DNA of 64,000 bases from Caulobacter sp. (GTDB lineage: Bacteria > Pseudomonadota > Alphaproteobacteria > Caulobacterales > Caulobacteraceae): NCBI GenBank assembly GCA_030680355.1, contig JAUXVF010000012.1, positions 36,706-100,705 of the forward strand. The letters are read 5' to 3'. The notes beneath the pieces are model-generated. The model searched no databases and had not been told where the DNA came from. It saw only the letters and a list, made by a program, of their open reading frames with translations. How positions within the stretch are numbered: the stretch's first letter is position 1; every line of letters begins with the position of its first letter. Both the position numbers and the translations under genes were made by a program. This document shows, one piece after another, positions 35,593 through 44,745 of the stretch.

Positions 35593-37818
35593 ATGAGTTT
35601 GTCCGCGTCAGATCCCGCGACAAGCGCGGACCAGCGCCCGCCCGCATGGCGGCGGGTGCTCGGATCCCGCTATGTGCTGGGCGGCGGCTACGCCATCGCC
35701 GCGCTGCTGACCTTCACCGGCGCGCTGCTCGTTTCACGGCCGCCGGCCGTGGGGCCGATCGGCCCGGCCGTGAACGTTATGCTCGTGGTCCTGGGCCTCA
35801 ACCTGATCCTGATCCTGACCCTGGCCAGCCTGGTCGGAATGCAGGTTTTCCGGCTTCTGAGGGAGCGAGAGGTCGACGCCGGCGCCCGGTTGCATCTGCG
35901 GTTCATGGCCTTGTTCGGCCTGGCCGCCGTGGCCCCGGCGATCATTGTGGCCATCTTCTTCGGCGGCTTTGTCATGACCGGGGTCGACACCTGGTTTGGC
36001 CGCAAGATCAGCACCCTGGTCGAAAACTCGGCCACCACCGCCCGATCGGTAGTCGAGGAACAGACGCTGATCCTGCGTGACAACATGCTTCTGGTCGCCA
36101 GCGATCTGAACGACGCCGCCCGGGCGCTGGAAACCACGCCGGTGGCCTATGGCCATTTCCTGGCACAGGTGTCGTCCAACGCCTTCACCGCCGTCTATGT
36201 CCTCGACCGCGACGGCCGGATCCTGGCCCGGGCGGAGAAACCCAACGCGCCGGGATTCCGGGCGCCGCCGCCAACCAGCTTCACCGCCGCCGACGAAGGC
36301 GACATCTCCGCCCAGCCGTTTGAATCCCAAAACGTCATGCGGGCTCTGTACCGGCTGAAGTCCTATCCGGACGCCTATCTCTATGTCGCGCGACCGGTCG
36401 GCAGCGGCATTCTCAGCCAGCTGCGCGACGCGGAGGCGGCCCTGGTGGCCTTGCGCGAGGCGTCCGACAACCGCGAACGGATCAAAGGCGCCTTTCTGCT
36501 TACCTACATCGAAACGGCCCTGCTGGTGCTGGTCGGCGCGGCCTGGCTGGCCATCGCCGCGGCCAATTCCATCGCCGCGCCCGTGGCCCGCCTCGTGCAG
36601 GCCGCCGGGCGCGTGGCGACCGGGGACCTCAACGCCAGGGTTCCGACCCGCGATCAGCCCGAGGAAATGGCCGTTTTATCCCGTGCCTTCAACAGCATGA
36701 CCAATGATCTTCAGGTTCAGCAAATTGCCCTGACCACCGCCAGTCTGGACGCGGAGTCGCGGCGTCAGTTCATCGAAACCGTGCTGTCGGGCGTCAGCGC
36801 GGGGGTCATCGGCCTGGATCTGTCGGGCGGGGTGTCGGCGGCCAACCGCCAGGCCGCCCTGCTGCTGGGCGTGGACCCCGACGGCATGACGGGCCAGACG
36901 CTCGCCGCCATCGCGCCGGAACTGGTCGCCGTCGCCGAACGGGCCGTGGAGATCGGCGGCGAGGCCGAGGAGGAGGTCGATGTCGTGCGTGGTCCCGAGA
37001 CCCGTCGACTGCGGGTTCGCGCCAGCGGCGCTTCGGCCGACGGCGTGGTTCTCACCTTCGACGACATCACCCGACTGATCACCGCCCAGCGCAACGCCGC
37101 CTGGAAGGACGTCGCCCGCCGCATCGCCCACGAGATCAAAAATCCGCTGACCCCGATCCAGCTGTCGGCCGAACGCATCAAGCGCAAATACCGCAAGGAA
37201 ATCACGTCCGATCTCGAGACCTTCGACCGCTGTACGGAAACCATCATCCGGCAGGTCGGGGACATCGGTCGGATGGTCGATGAGTTCTCGTCCTTCGCCC
37301 GCATGCCGGGCCCGACCTTTGGCGAGCACGATCCGGCGGAACTGCTACGCCAGGCGGTGTTCGCCCAGCGTGTGGCCAGCCCCGAAATGCAGGTCGAGAT
37401 GGCCGAGCCGCCGACCGGCCTGACCCTGGTCTGTGATGACCGGATGGTCGGTCAGGCGCTCGCCAATATCCTCAAGAACGCGGCCGAAGGTGTGTCGGCG
37501 CGTGGCCTGCCCGCCGGCGAAGGCCGCATCCGCGCCAGCCTGATGCGGGACGACGCCGGCCTGTCGTTCCGTATCGAGGACAACGGCGTGGGCCTGCCGA
37601 CCCGGGACCGGGACCGGCTGGCGGAGCCCTATGTCACAACCCGCGAAAAGGGCACCGGACTGGGCCTGGCGATCGTGAAACGCATTCTTGAAGACCATGG
37701 CGGCGAAATGGCGTTGGGGGACGCTGCAACGCCGCCCGGGGCCCTGGTGACCCTGACTTTCCCGATGGCGCGTCCGACGACCGCGCAGAAACCCAAGGAG
37801 GCGGCCCATGGCGGCTGA
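35593..37818 (+). CDS. ntrY: Sensor histidine kinase NtrY
   Basis: A 741-aa membrane kinase. It has three hydrophobic segments near the N-terminus (about 30-125), a periplasmic sensor region, another span at about 303-325, HAMP, PAS (about 385-480), then HisKA and HATPase. The H box is [20 protein letters not shown], the N box NILKNAAEG, and the G boxes IEDNGVGLP and GTGLGLAIVKRILEDHGG. NtrY responds to redox or nitrogen conditions and pairs with NtrX. In Caulobacter the NtrYX pair affects envelope and respiratory functions. It begins 57 bases after ntrC and overlaps ntrX by 11 bases. Confidence 0.95.
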   Translation: MSLSASDPATSADQRPPAWRRVLGSRYVLGGGYAIAALLTFTGALLVSRPPAVGPIGPAVNVMLVVLGLNLILILTLASLVGMQVFRLLREREVDAGARLHLRFMALFGLAAVAPAIIVAIFFGGFVMTGVDTWFGRKISTLVENSATTARSVVEEQTLILRDNMLLVASDLNDAARALETTPVAYGHFLAQVSSNAFTAVYVLDRDGRILARAEKPNAPGFRAPPPTSFTAADEGDISAQPFESQNVMRALYRLKSYPDAYLYVARPVGSGILSQLRDAEAALVALREASDNRERIKGAFLLTYIETALLVLVGAAWLAIAAANSIAAPVARLVQAAGRVATGDLNARVPTRDQPEEMAVLSRAFNSMTNDLQVQQIALTTASLDAESRRQFIETVLSGVSAGVIGLDLSGGVSAANRQAALLLGVDPDGMTGQTLAAIAPELVAVAERAVEIGGEAEEEVDVVRGPETRRLRVRASGASADGVVLTFDDITRLITAQRNAAWKDVARRIAHEIKNPLTPIQLSAERIKRKYRKEITSDLETFDRCTETIIRQVGDIGRMVDEFSSFARMPGPTFGEHDPAELLRQAVFAQRVASPEMQVEMAEPPTGLTLVCDDRMVGQALANILKNAAEGVSARGLPAGEGRIRASLMRDDAGLSFRIEDNGVGLPTRDRDRLAEPYVTTREKGTGLGLAIVKRILEDHGGEMALGDAATPPGALVTLTFPMARPTTAQKPKEAAHGG

Positions 37819-39199
37819 CGTATTGGTCGTCGACGACGAAGCGGACATCCGCGAACTCGTTTCCGGCATTCTCAGTGATGAAGGTTATGCGGTGCGCGTC
37901 GCCGCGGACTCCGAACAGGCCCTGGCGGCGATCAGCGCACGCAAGCCGGCGCTGCTGGTCCTCGATATCTGGATGCAGGGCGGGGGCATGGATGGCCTCG
38001 AACTGCTGGATCTGATCAAGACGCTCGATGCGGATCTGCCCGTGATCATGATCAGCGGCCACGGCAACATCGAGACGGCGGTCAGCGCCATCAAGCGGGG
38101 CGCCTACGAGTTCCTGGAAAAGCCGTTCAAGTCCGACCGGCTGTTGATGGTGGTCGAACGGGCGCTGGAATCGGCGAGCCTGCGGCGGGAAAACCGCCGG
38201 CTGCGGACCCAGTCGCTGGCGCCGGACGGCCTGATCGGCAAATCCCTGGCCGCCCAGCAGCTGCGGCAGATGATCACCAAGGTCGCCCCAGCCAACAGCC
38301 GGGTCCTGATCGCCGGACCCGCCGGCTCGGGCAAGGAGATGGTGGCGCGGATGATCCATGCCGCCAGTCCCCGGGCCAAGGGCGAATTCGTGGCCATCAG
38401 CGCCGCCGGGATGGCCCCCGAACGCATGGACCTGGAGTTGTTTGGCGAGGAAGGCGAGGGCGGTCGCCCCCGTAAGATCGGCGTCTTCGAACGGGCCCAC
38501 GCCGGCACCCTGTACCTCGATGAGGTGGCCGATATGCCCCGCGAGACCCAGAGCCGGATCCTGCGGGTGCTGGTCGAGCAGCGTTTCCGGCGGGTCGGCG
38601 GTGATTCCGACGTTCAGGTGGATGTCCGGGTGATTTCCTCAAGCTCGCGTGACCTGCGCGAAGAAATTGCCCTCGGCCGATTCCGCGAGGATCTGTTTCA
38701 CCGCCTCAATGTCGTGCCGGTGCGCGTGCCGGGCCTGGCCGAGCGCCGCGATGATGTCCCTGAAATGATCCAGTATTTCATCGACCGCATCGCCGAGGCG
38801 ACCGGTCTGCCCCGGCGGCGACTGGGCGAGGACGCCATCGCCACGCTCCAGGTGCATGACTGGCCGGGCAACGTCCGCCAACTGCGCAACAACGTCGAGC
38901 GGATGATGATCCTGGCCTCCGGCGACCCCAATGAGGCGATCACCGCCGAGATGCTGCCGTCGGAAGCGCCCAACGCTGGCCAGGACGGGGGCATCGGCAC
39001 CGAAAAGATCATCGCCCTGCCGCTGCGCGAAGCGCGTGAGATGTTTGAGCGGGAGTATCTGAACGCCCAGATCCTGCGGTTCGGGGGCAATATCTCGCGG
39101 ACAGCCGCCTTCATCGGCATGGAACGCTCGGCCCTGCACCGCAAGCTCAAGTCACTGGGGCTCTCTGGCGCGCGGCCGGCAGAGGAGGTCGGGGACTGA
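37808..39199 (+). CDS. ntrX: Response regulator NtrX, also without GAFTGA
   Basis: A 463-aa regulator: REC with Asp53 (LLVLDIWMQGGGMDG, the extra glycines typical of NtrX), an AAA+ domain, and a C-terminal Fis-type HTH (ISRTAAFIGMERSALHRKLK). Walker A is GPAGSGKE, a variant of GESGTGKE. The segment after ELFG is EEGEGGRPRKIGVFERA, so the sigma-54 contact loop is absent, as is usual in NtrX. It should therefore act without sigma-54. The DNA-binding helix and the LDEVADMP Walker B are intact. The ATG lies inside the end of ntrY; its stop overlaps the dat start. Confidence 0.94.
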   Translation: MAADVLVVDDEADIRELVSGILSDEGYAVRVAADSEQALAAISARKPALLVLDIWMQGGGMDGLELLDLIKTLDADLPVIMISGHGNIETAVSAIKRGAYEFLEKPFKSDRLLMVVERALESASLRRENRRLRTQSLAPDGLIGKSLAAQQLRQMITKVAPANSRVLIAGPAGSGKEMVARMIHAASPRAKGEFVAISAAGMAPERMDLELFGEEGEGGRPRKIGVFERAHAGTLYLDEVADMPRETQSRILRVLVEQRFRRVGGDSDVQVDVRVISSSSRDLREEIALGRFREDLFHRLNVVPVRVPGLAERRDDVPEMIQYFIDRIAEATGLPRRRLGEDAIATLQVHDWPGNVRQLRNNVERMMILASGDPNEAITAEMLPSEAPNAGQDGGIGTEKIIALPLREAREMFEREYLNAQILRFGGNISRTAAFIGMERSALHRKLKSLGLSGARPAEEVGD

Positions 39200-40062
39200 T
39201 GTCGCGTTGGGCTTATGTGAACGGTCGCTTTGTTCGGCATGGCGACGCCGCCGTCCATATCGAGGATCGCGGCTATCAGCTTTCCGACGGGATCTACGAG
39301 GTCTGGGCGGTCGTCGATGGCCGACTGATCGACGTCGAGGGGCATTTCGAGCGCCTGCAGCGCAGTCTGTCCGAGCTCCGCATCACCCCGCCCATGGCCC
39401 GTCGGCCTCTGGAGTTGGTGTTGCGGGAGGCCATCCGACGCAATCGGGTGACCTACGGCCTGGTCTATCTGCAGGTGACGCGGGGCGTCGCGCCGCGCGA
39501 CCATGCCTTCCCCGACCCCATGCCCGCGCCGGCCATCGTGATCACGGCCAAGTCGATCAATCGGACCGCCGCCGACGCCAGGGCCGCCAAGGGCATAACC
39601 GTCATCACCATGCCGGAGATCCGCTGGGGGCGTTGCGACATCAAGACCATCGGCCTGCTGCCCAATAGCCTGGCCAAACAGGCGGCGCGGGAACAGGGGG
39701 CCGGCGAGGCCTGGTTTGTCGACGACGACGGATTGATCACCGAAGGCGCGTCCAGCAACGCCTGGATCGTCGATGCCGAGGGCGTTTTGCGGACCCGCGA
39801 TACAACGGCCAACATCCTGCGCGGCGTGACCCGCAAAAGTGTCCTGGGCCTTCTCGGCGAGGTGAATATCCGCCTCGACGAACGGGCCTTTACGCCGGAA
39901 GAGGCCAAGAATGCTCGCGAAGCCTTTATTACGGGCGCCGGCGCCTTGGTCATGCCCGTGGTCGGCATAGATGGGTCGCCGATTGGCGATGGTCGGCCTG
40001 GGCCGGTGGCGCAGCGGCTCAGGGCGCTCTATATCCGCAACGCTCAAACTTCGAACAGTTGA
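39199..40062 (+). CDS. dat: D-amino-acid aminotransferase (class IV)
   Basis: A 287-aa PLP enzyme of the BCAT/D-alanine aminotransferase fold. The catalytic Lys is in CDIKTIGLLPNSLAKQAA, and the PLP phosphate-site region is LITEGASSNAWIV. The N-terminus has VHIEDRGYQLSDGIYEV, a family hallmark. It interconverts D-alanine and D-glutamate with their 2-oxo acids, supplying peptidoglycan precursors. Its ATG overlaps the ntrX stop (TGATG), so it is translationally coupled to the ntr operon. It is followed by hfq after 110 bases. Confidence 0.93.
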   Translation: MSRWAYVNGRFVRHGDAAVHIEDRGYQLSDGIYEVWAVVDGRLIDVEGHFERLQRSLSELRITPPMARRPLELVLREAIRRNRVTYGLVYLQVTRGVAPRDHAFPDPMPAPAIVITAKSINRTAADARAAKGITVITMPEIRWGRCDIKTIGLLPNSLAKQAAREQGAGEAWFVDDDGLITEGASSNAWIVDAEGVLRTRDTTANILRGVTRKSVLGLLGEVNIRLDERAFTPEEAKNAREAFITGAGALVMPVVGIDGSPIGDGRPGPVAQRLRALYIRNAQTSNS

Positions 40063-40172
40063 TCGCCAAACACCTCGCCAGAGGTTGCGGGCGGCGCTGA
40101 GCGCAGCCTAGCATTGACCTTGTGTGTGGGGGGCGGCCTGTCCCCCGATTAAACAAGAAGAGGGGAACCCCC

Positions 40173-40418
40173 ATGACAGAAAAAAAGCAGAACCTTCAGG
40201 ACACTTTCCTCAACAGCGTGCGCAAATCGAAGACGCCGCTGACCATCTTCCTCGTGAACGGCGTGAAGCTGCAGGGCGTGGTGAGCTGGTTCGACAACTT
40301 CTGTGTGCTGCTTCGTCGGGACGGCCAGTCGCAGCTGGTGTACAAGCATGCCATCTCAACAATCATGCCCGCCCAGCCGGTCCAGCTGTATGAGCCCGAG
40401 CCAGAACAAGACGATTGA
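40173..40418 (+). CDS. hfq: RNA chaperone Hfq
   Basis: An 81-aa Sm-fold hexameric protein that brings small RNAs and mRNAs together. Sm1 has [20 protein letters not shown] and [20 protein letters not shown]. Sm2 has [20 protein letters not shown] with the YKHA motif. The C-terminal tail is very short and acidic (EPEPEQDD), as usual in alphaproteobacteria. GAGGGG eight bases before the ATG sets the start, and 17 upstream in-frame codons are rejected. The hflX start overlaps its stop. A TTGACC sequence about 60 bases upstream may be part of its own promoter. Confidence 0.97.
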   Translation: MTEKKQNLQDTFLNSVRKSKTPLTIFLVNGVKLQGVVSWFDNFCVLLRRDGQSQLVYKHAISTIMPAQPVQLYEPEPEQDD

Positions 40419-41731
40419 CCCAACTGATTGATCACGGCGTCCCCGTTCAACGGGCGCTGGTTCTCCATCCCGTCCGGCCTTCCCAGGCCAGCGCACGCGA
40501 TCCCCAGGCCCGGCTTGAGGAGGCGACGGGGCTTGCCCTGGCGCTGGACCTGGATGTCGTTGAATCGCGGGTCGTGCCGCTGCGCGAACGCACGCCGGCG
40601 ACTCTGTTCGGCAAGGGCAAGGTCGAGGAACTGCGCCTGCTCTGCGAGGTCGAAACGGTTGACGTCGTTGTCGTCGACGACGCCCTGACGCCCGTTCAAC
40701 AGCGCAATCTGGAGAAGGCCTGGCAGGTCAAGGTCGTCGACCGCAGCGGCGTGATCCTCGAAATCTTCGGCCGCCGGGCGCGGACCAAGGAAGGCGTGCT
40801 GCAGGTCGAGCTGGCCCGGCTTGAATACGAAAAGTCGCGCCTGGTGCGGACCTGGACTCACCTGGAGCGGCAGCGCGGCGGCACCGGCAACACTGGCGGC
40901 CCCGGCGAAACCCAGATCGAGCTCGACCGGCGCCAGATCGCCGATCGCATCCTCAGAATGAAGAAGGAGCTGGTCGAGGTTCGCCGGACCCGCACCCTGC
41001 ATCGGTCGCAGCGCAAGAAGGTGCCGTATCCGACCATCGCCCTGGTCGGCTACACGAACGCTGGCAAGTCGACCCTGTTCAATCGGCTGACCGAGGCCGA
41101 CGTGCTGGTGCAGGACATGCTGTTCGCCACGCTCGACCCGACCCTGCGCACGGTGAAGCTGCCCGACGGCCGGCCGGCCATCCTGTCGGACACGGTCGGC
41201 TTCATTTCCGACCTGCCGCACGAACTGGTCGAATCCTTCCGCGCCACCCTTGAGGAGGTGCAGGAGGCCGACGTGGTCCTGCATGTGCGGGATATCGCCA
41301 ATCCCGACACCCAGGCCCAGAAGCGCGATGTCGAGAAGGTCATGGCCGAGCTGGACGTGACCGCCGAGTCCGGCCGCAAGATCATCGAGGTCTGGAACAA
41401 GGCCGATCTGCTGTCCGCCGACGCCCGCGATGACATCGAGGGCGAGGCCCGACGCAGGGGCGCGGCGCTGGTCTCAGCCGTGACAGGGGAGGGGTGCGAA
41501 GCTCTTCTGCAGCGGCTCGCGGCCCTGGTCGACGAAACCCCCGAGATCGATGTCGGCCTGAACGCGGGGCAGGGCGAGGCTCTGGCGTGGCTGTATCGGC
41601 ACGGCCGCGTGGTCGGTCGCCATGACGGCAATGAAGGCGATATGCGGCTGCGCGTGCGCCTCGACGGCCAGGCCCTTGGCCGGTTCGAGCGCCTGTTTCC
41701 CGCCGCCAGCGTGGCCGAGGCCGACGACTAG
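40415..41731 (+). CDS. hflX: GTPase HflX
   Basis: A 438-aa ribosome-splitting GTPase. The N-terminal HflX domain holds [11 protein letters not shown] and [18 protein letters not shown], followed by the Gly-rich [20 protein letters not shown]. The GTPase domain has G1 [15 protein letters not shown]3 [17 protein letters not shown] and G4 NKADL. It rescues stalled ribosomes in stress. The TTG start overlaps the hfq stop (TTGA), and the hfq-hflX pair is a conserved operon. The C-terminal domain resembles that of other alphaproteobacterial HflX proteins. Confidence 0.96.
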   Translation: MTQLIDHGVPVQRALVLHPVRPSQASARDPQARLEEATGLALALDLDVVESRVVPLRERTPATLFGKGKVEELRLLCEVETVDVVVVDDALTPVQQRNLEKAWQVKVVDRSGVILEIFGRRARTKEGVLQVELARLEYEKSRLVRTWTHLERQRGGTGNTGGPGETQIELDRRQIADRILRMKKELVEVRRTRTLHRSQRKKVPYPTIALVGYTNAGKSTLFNRLTEADVLVQDMLFATLDPTLRTVKLPDGRPAILSDTVGFISDLPHELVESFRATLEEVQEADVVLHVRDIANPDTQAQKRDVEKVMAELDVTAESGRKIIEVWNKADLLSADARDDIEGEARRRGAALVSAVTGEGCEALLQRLAALVDETPEIDVGLNAGQGEALAWLYRHGRVVGRHDGNEGDMRLRVRLDGQALGRFERLFPAASVAEADD

Positions 41732-41737
41732 CCGCGG

Positions 41738-42550
41738 CTAGGCCTTTTCCGCCGCCTTGGCCTGATCCCACAGCGCGTCCATCTCGGCGAGGTCGGACTG
41801 GTCGGGCGTACGGCCGTCGGCGGCCAGGACCTGTTCGATATGGCTGAACCGACGCACGAACTTGGCGTTGGTGGCGCGCAGAGCGTCCTCGGGTTCAATA
41901 TCGAGCGTGCGGGCGATATTGGCGATGACGAACAGCACATCGCCCAGCTCGCCGCGCAGCTTTTCCTTGTCTCCGGACTCGACCTCGACCTTCAGCTCGG
42001 CGACTTCCTCGTCCAGCTTGGTCAGCACCTCATGGATGCTGGGCCAGACGAACCCGACGCTGGCGGCCCGTTTCGACAGCTTCACGGCGCGGGTGAGGGC
42101 GGGCAGGCCGACCGGCACGTCGTCGAGGACGCCGTGACGTTCCTTGCCAGCCCGCTCCTGCTGTTTGATCACTTCCCAGGCCGCGACCTGCTGACCGGCT
42201 GTGCGCTCTGACGCGTCGCCGAAGACATGCGGATGGCGGCGGATCATCTTGTCGGAAATGGCCGTGGCCACGTCGGCGAAGTCGAACGCCTTCTCCTCGC
42301 CAGCCATCTGGGCGTGGAACACGACCTGGAACAGCAGGTCGCCCAGCTCCTCCTTGAGATCTTTGAGGTCGCCGCGCTCGATGGCGTCGGCGACTTCATA
42401 GGCTTCCTCGACCGTGTAGGGGGCGATGGTGGCGAAGCTCTGCTCGAGATCCCAGGCGCAGCCGCCCGCCGGATCGCGCAGCCTGGCCATGATCTCGAGC
42501 AGGCGGAAAATGGGGTGGTCGGCGTTATTCGGCGGGGTCTGGGAGGGCAT
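41738..42550 (-). CDS. mazG: Nucleoside triphosphate pyrophosphohydrolase MazG
   Basis: A 270-aa protein with two MazG modules. The first has CAWDLEQSFATIAPYTVEEA then EVADAI and LKEELGDLLFQVVFHA. The second has LDEEVAELKVEVESGD and LRGELGDVLFVIANIAR. The EExxE and ExxD helices bind magnesium and split NTPs to NMP and pyrophosphate. It is convergent with hflX, six bases apart. It overlaps the upstream MFS gene by 26 bases, so it is probably cotranscribed with it. Confidence 0.95.
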   Translation of the reverse strand: MPSQTPPNNADHPIFRLLEIMARLRDPAGGCAWDLEQSFATIAPYTVEEAYEVADAIERGDLKDLKEELGDLLFQVVFHAQMAGEEKAFDFADVATAISDKMIRRHPHVFGDASERTAGQQVAAWEVIKQQERAGKERHGVLDDVPVGLPALTRAVKLSKRAASVGFVWPSIHEVLTKLDEEVAELKVEVESGDKEKLRGELGDVLFVIANIARTLDIEPEDALRATNAKFVRRFSHIEQVLAADGRTPDQSDLAEMDALWDQAKAAEKA

Positions 42551-43934
42551 TCGGATTCAGGATGGCGATATCTTCAGGGGTCGGGGGCGTCGATGCGCCG
42601 TCCGCTTCGCCCAGTTGGCGCAGGATCTCGGCGTGTTTCGCTTCGGTCAGCGGATAGCCGATCATCACCGCGGCGGCCAGCAGGCCGATGACCCCCGGGG
42701 CGAAGGCGTAGAGCGCCTGAAGGCCGGCCATCGACAGCGCCGTGCTTTCAGTGGCGTGGGCGGCGTTGAAGCCGAGCGCGCCCAGCAGAATCAGGCTGGT
42801 GGAAGCCAGGGCCGTGCCAATTTTCACCGTCCCGGTGAGGATGGCGTAGAGCAGGCCGGTGCGGTCCTTGCCCGAGGCCAGTCGTTCTTCGTCACTGTAG
42901 TCGGCCATCATCGAGCGCAGCAGCAGGGCGCCGGCGGAGTAGGGAATGCCGGCCGCGACCAGGAAGGGCGCCGCCAGCCAGAAGTTGCCCGCCGGCAGCA
43001 TGACGACGCCGAACTGGACAATGGCGTAGGTAACGCAGGACGCGATCAAGGCCTTGGCCTTGCCCGACCGTTTGGCGAGCCGGGTCCAGATGGCCGCGCC
43101 GAGAATGGCGGACACGAAATAGATCAACAGCAGCCCCGAGGACTCAACGAAGCTGAACTGCTTCACGCGCATGAAGAAGAAGAAGAACAGCGTGCCCGCG
43201 ATCCCGGGCGCCATGCCCGTCAGCAGGTCGGCGATCAGGATGCGGACGACCGTTGGGCGTTTCAGCAGGCCGAAATAGTCGGCCAGTGTGGCCCGGTCGG
43301 CGTCGACGACATGGGTGGGCGCCGGCTCTGGCACCCGCCACAGGGTCAGCAGCATCATCAGGGGCAGCAGGACGATGATGAACCAGCCCTGACCGTGCAG
43401 GATATTGGCGGCCGTGCTGCCCAGGTTGAGGCGGCTGAGCAGAATCGGCAACGCCAGAATCATGATCATCCCGAGCACGTTTCCCGATTGCCAGAAGGCG
43501 TAAATCCGCGAGCGCTCGTGATAGTCGACCGTCAGCTTGGCCGCCCAGGAAGTATGGGACAGCACGGCGATCGAATAACCCAGATAGACCATCAGCAGCC
43601 AGGTCCACAGATACAGGCTGGTCACGCCGGGCTTGGCCATGAACAGCATGTAGATCGACAGCATCAGGATCGGCGCGCTGATCGCCATCCAGCCCTTGAA
43701 GCGGCCGAACGCCCAGCGGGTGCGGTCCAGAAGCGTGCCGAAAATCGGGTCGAAACCAATATCGATCAGCCGCACCAGCACAAACGCCAGGCCGACGGTG
43801 GCGACATCAAGACCGAGCGTCTCGGAATAGTAATGGGGGAGGGTGATCACCAGCGGCAGGCCGAACGCCGCCAGGGGCAGGCAGGGTGCGGCGAACGCCG
43901 CGAGCGTCAATGTAGATCGTCGGCCGCCGGCCAT
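42525..43934 (-). CDS. MFS transporter of the GPH (glycoside-pentoside-hexuronide) type
   Basis: A 469-aa polytopic protein with about 12 membrane segments. It has the GPH signature after helix 2, DIGFDPIFGTLLDRTRWAFG with KGWM following, in which the Asp residues and charged loop are typical of cation-coupled sugar symporters. A further feature is YSIAVLSHTSWAAKLT. The C-terminus is long and hydrophilic. The substrate is unknown; related genes in Caulobacterales carry plant sugars. It overlaps mazG downstream by 26 bases. Confidence 0.85.
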   Translation of the reverse strand: MAGGRRSTLTLAAFAAPCLPLAAFGLPLVITLPHYYSETLGLDVATVGLAFVLVRLIDIGFDPIFGTLLDRTRWAFGRFKGWMAISAPILMLSIYMLFMAKPGVTSLYLWTWLLMVYLGYSIAVLSHTSWAAKLTVDYHERSRIYAFWQSGNVLGMIMILALPILLSRLNLGSTAANILHGQGWFIIVLLPLMMLLTLWRVPEPAPTHVVDADRATLADYFGLLKRPTVVRILIADLLTGMAPGIAGTLFFFFFMRVKQFSFVESSGLLLIYFVSAILGAAIWTRLAKRSGKAKALIASCVTYAIVQFGVVMLPAGNFWLAAPFLVAAGIPYSAGALLLRSMMADYSDEERLASGKDRTGLLYAILTGTVKIGTALASTSLILLGALGFNAAHATESTALSMAGLQALYAFAPGVIGLLAAAVMIGYPLTEAKHAEILRQLGEADGASTPPTPEDIAILNPNALPDPAE

Positions 43935-44026
43935 GTCGCCTCGCTAATGGGGATGCGGCGTTATGTAATCGCCGTTCAGGGGATCAGAGACCGCGCGGCG
44001 CGCCGACGCAAGCGAAAGCTAGCCGT

Positions 44027-44551
44027 TCAACGCTCGGCCAGGGCTTCACCGCGCGCCAGACTGCGAGCGAACCGGTCAAAACTCTTGCGGGCGTCCGACC
44101 ATGTGCCGGCGTACTGGGCGAACCAGATATCGCTTTCGTACCAGGTGAAGTGCAGCGGCCTGTCCTGGCCATCGGCCGTGACCAGGGATCCGCCGACCGT
44201 GGCGCCGCCGATGCCGAAGCTCTCGTAGGACAATCCGGGCGAGCGGCTCAGCTGCCGGAAGGTCGGACGGTTGGGAACGGCGTCCTCGATGACCAGGTTG
44301 AGCGCCGCGCCGTCGCGGGCCAGACCGCCGTTGCGCGCCAGCTCGCGCTCAACGGACTGGCGCAGATCGACGACCAGACCGTCCAGATCGCGCTGGCCAT
44401 AGGTGTCGGCCTTGGCCTGAAGGTCGGGACCGATTGTGATGTTGATATCCGAAACGCCGGACAACGGTGCAGCCTGGGCGCCCACGGCGATCGCGGCGGC
44501 GAAGAGAATTCCCGATAGTAGGGCTGACAGACGCATGACGACGCTCCGCAT
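44027..44551 (-). CDS. Secreted or periplasmic protein of unknown function
   Basis: A 174-aa protein with a Sec signal peptide (MRLSALLSGILFAAAIAVGA, cleavage near AQAAP) followed by about 140 residues. The mature part includes DINITIGPDLQAKADTYG, a region like a periplasmic assembly domain (DLRQSVERELARNGG), and FTWYESDIWFAQYAGTW. I do not recognise the family. The ATG at 44551 has GGGGAG eight bases upstream; a second ATG at 44536 is nearly as good. A 53-codon upstream extension is rejected. It is a single gene with no obvious partner. Confidence 0.62.
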   Translation of the reverse strand: MRSVVMRLSALLSGILFAAAIAVGAQAAPLSGVSDINITIGPDLQAKADTYGQRDLDGLVVDLRQSVERELARNGGLARDGAALNLVIEDAVPNRPTFRQLSRSPGLSYESFGIGGATVGGSLVTADGQDRPLHFTWYESDIWFAQYAGTWSDARKSFDRFARSLARGEALAER

Positions 44552-44745
44552 AGATCGTGCTCCCCAGCGGGCGAAGGATAGGTCGGACGAAGCAGATTGA
44601 AAAGGTGCCGCGCCGGCGAGGAGTCGGTCAGAACCCTGGCCATCGCCGCGTTCCCGGCTGTATTGGATATTGCGCCTAAGGGATATTATCGGAAATATTG
44701 GGGTGGCCACAGACGTACCGAGGCCATGGCGCTCGATAAACCTCG

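Noticed and set aside
40140..40172. ATTAAACAAG before hfq as a CtrA half-site
   Set aside because: There is no second TTAA at the right spacing.
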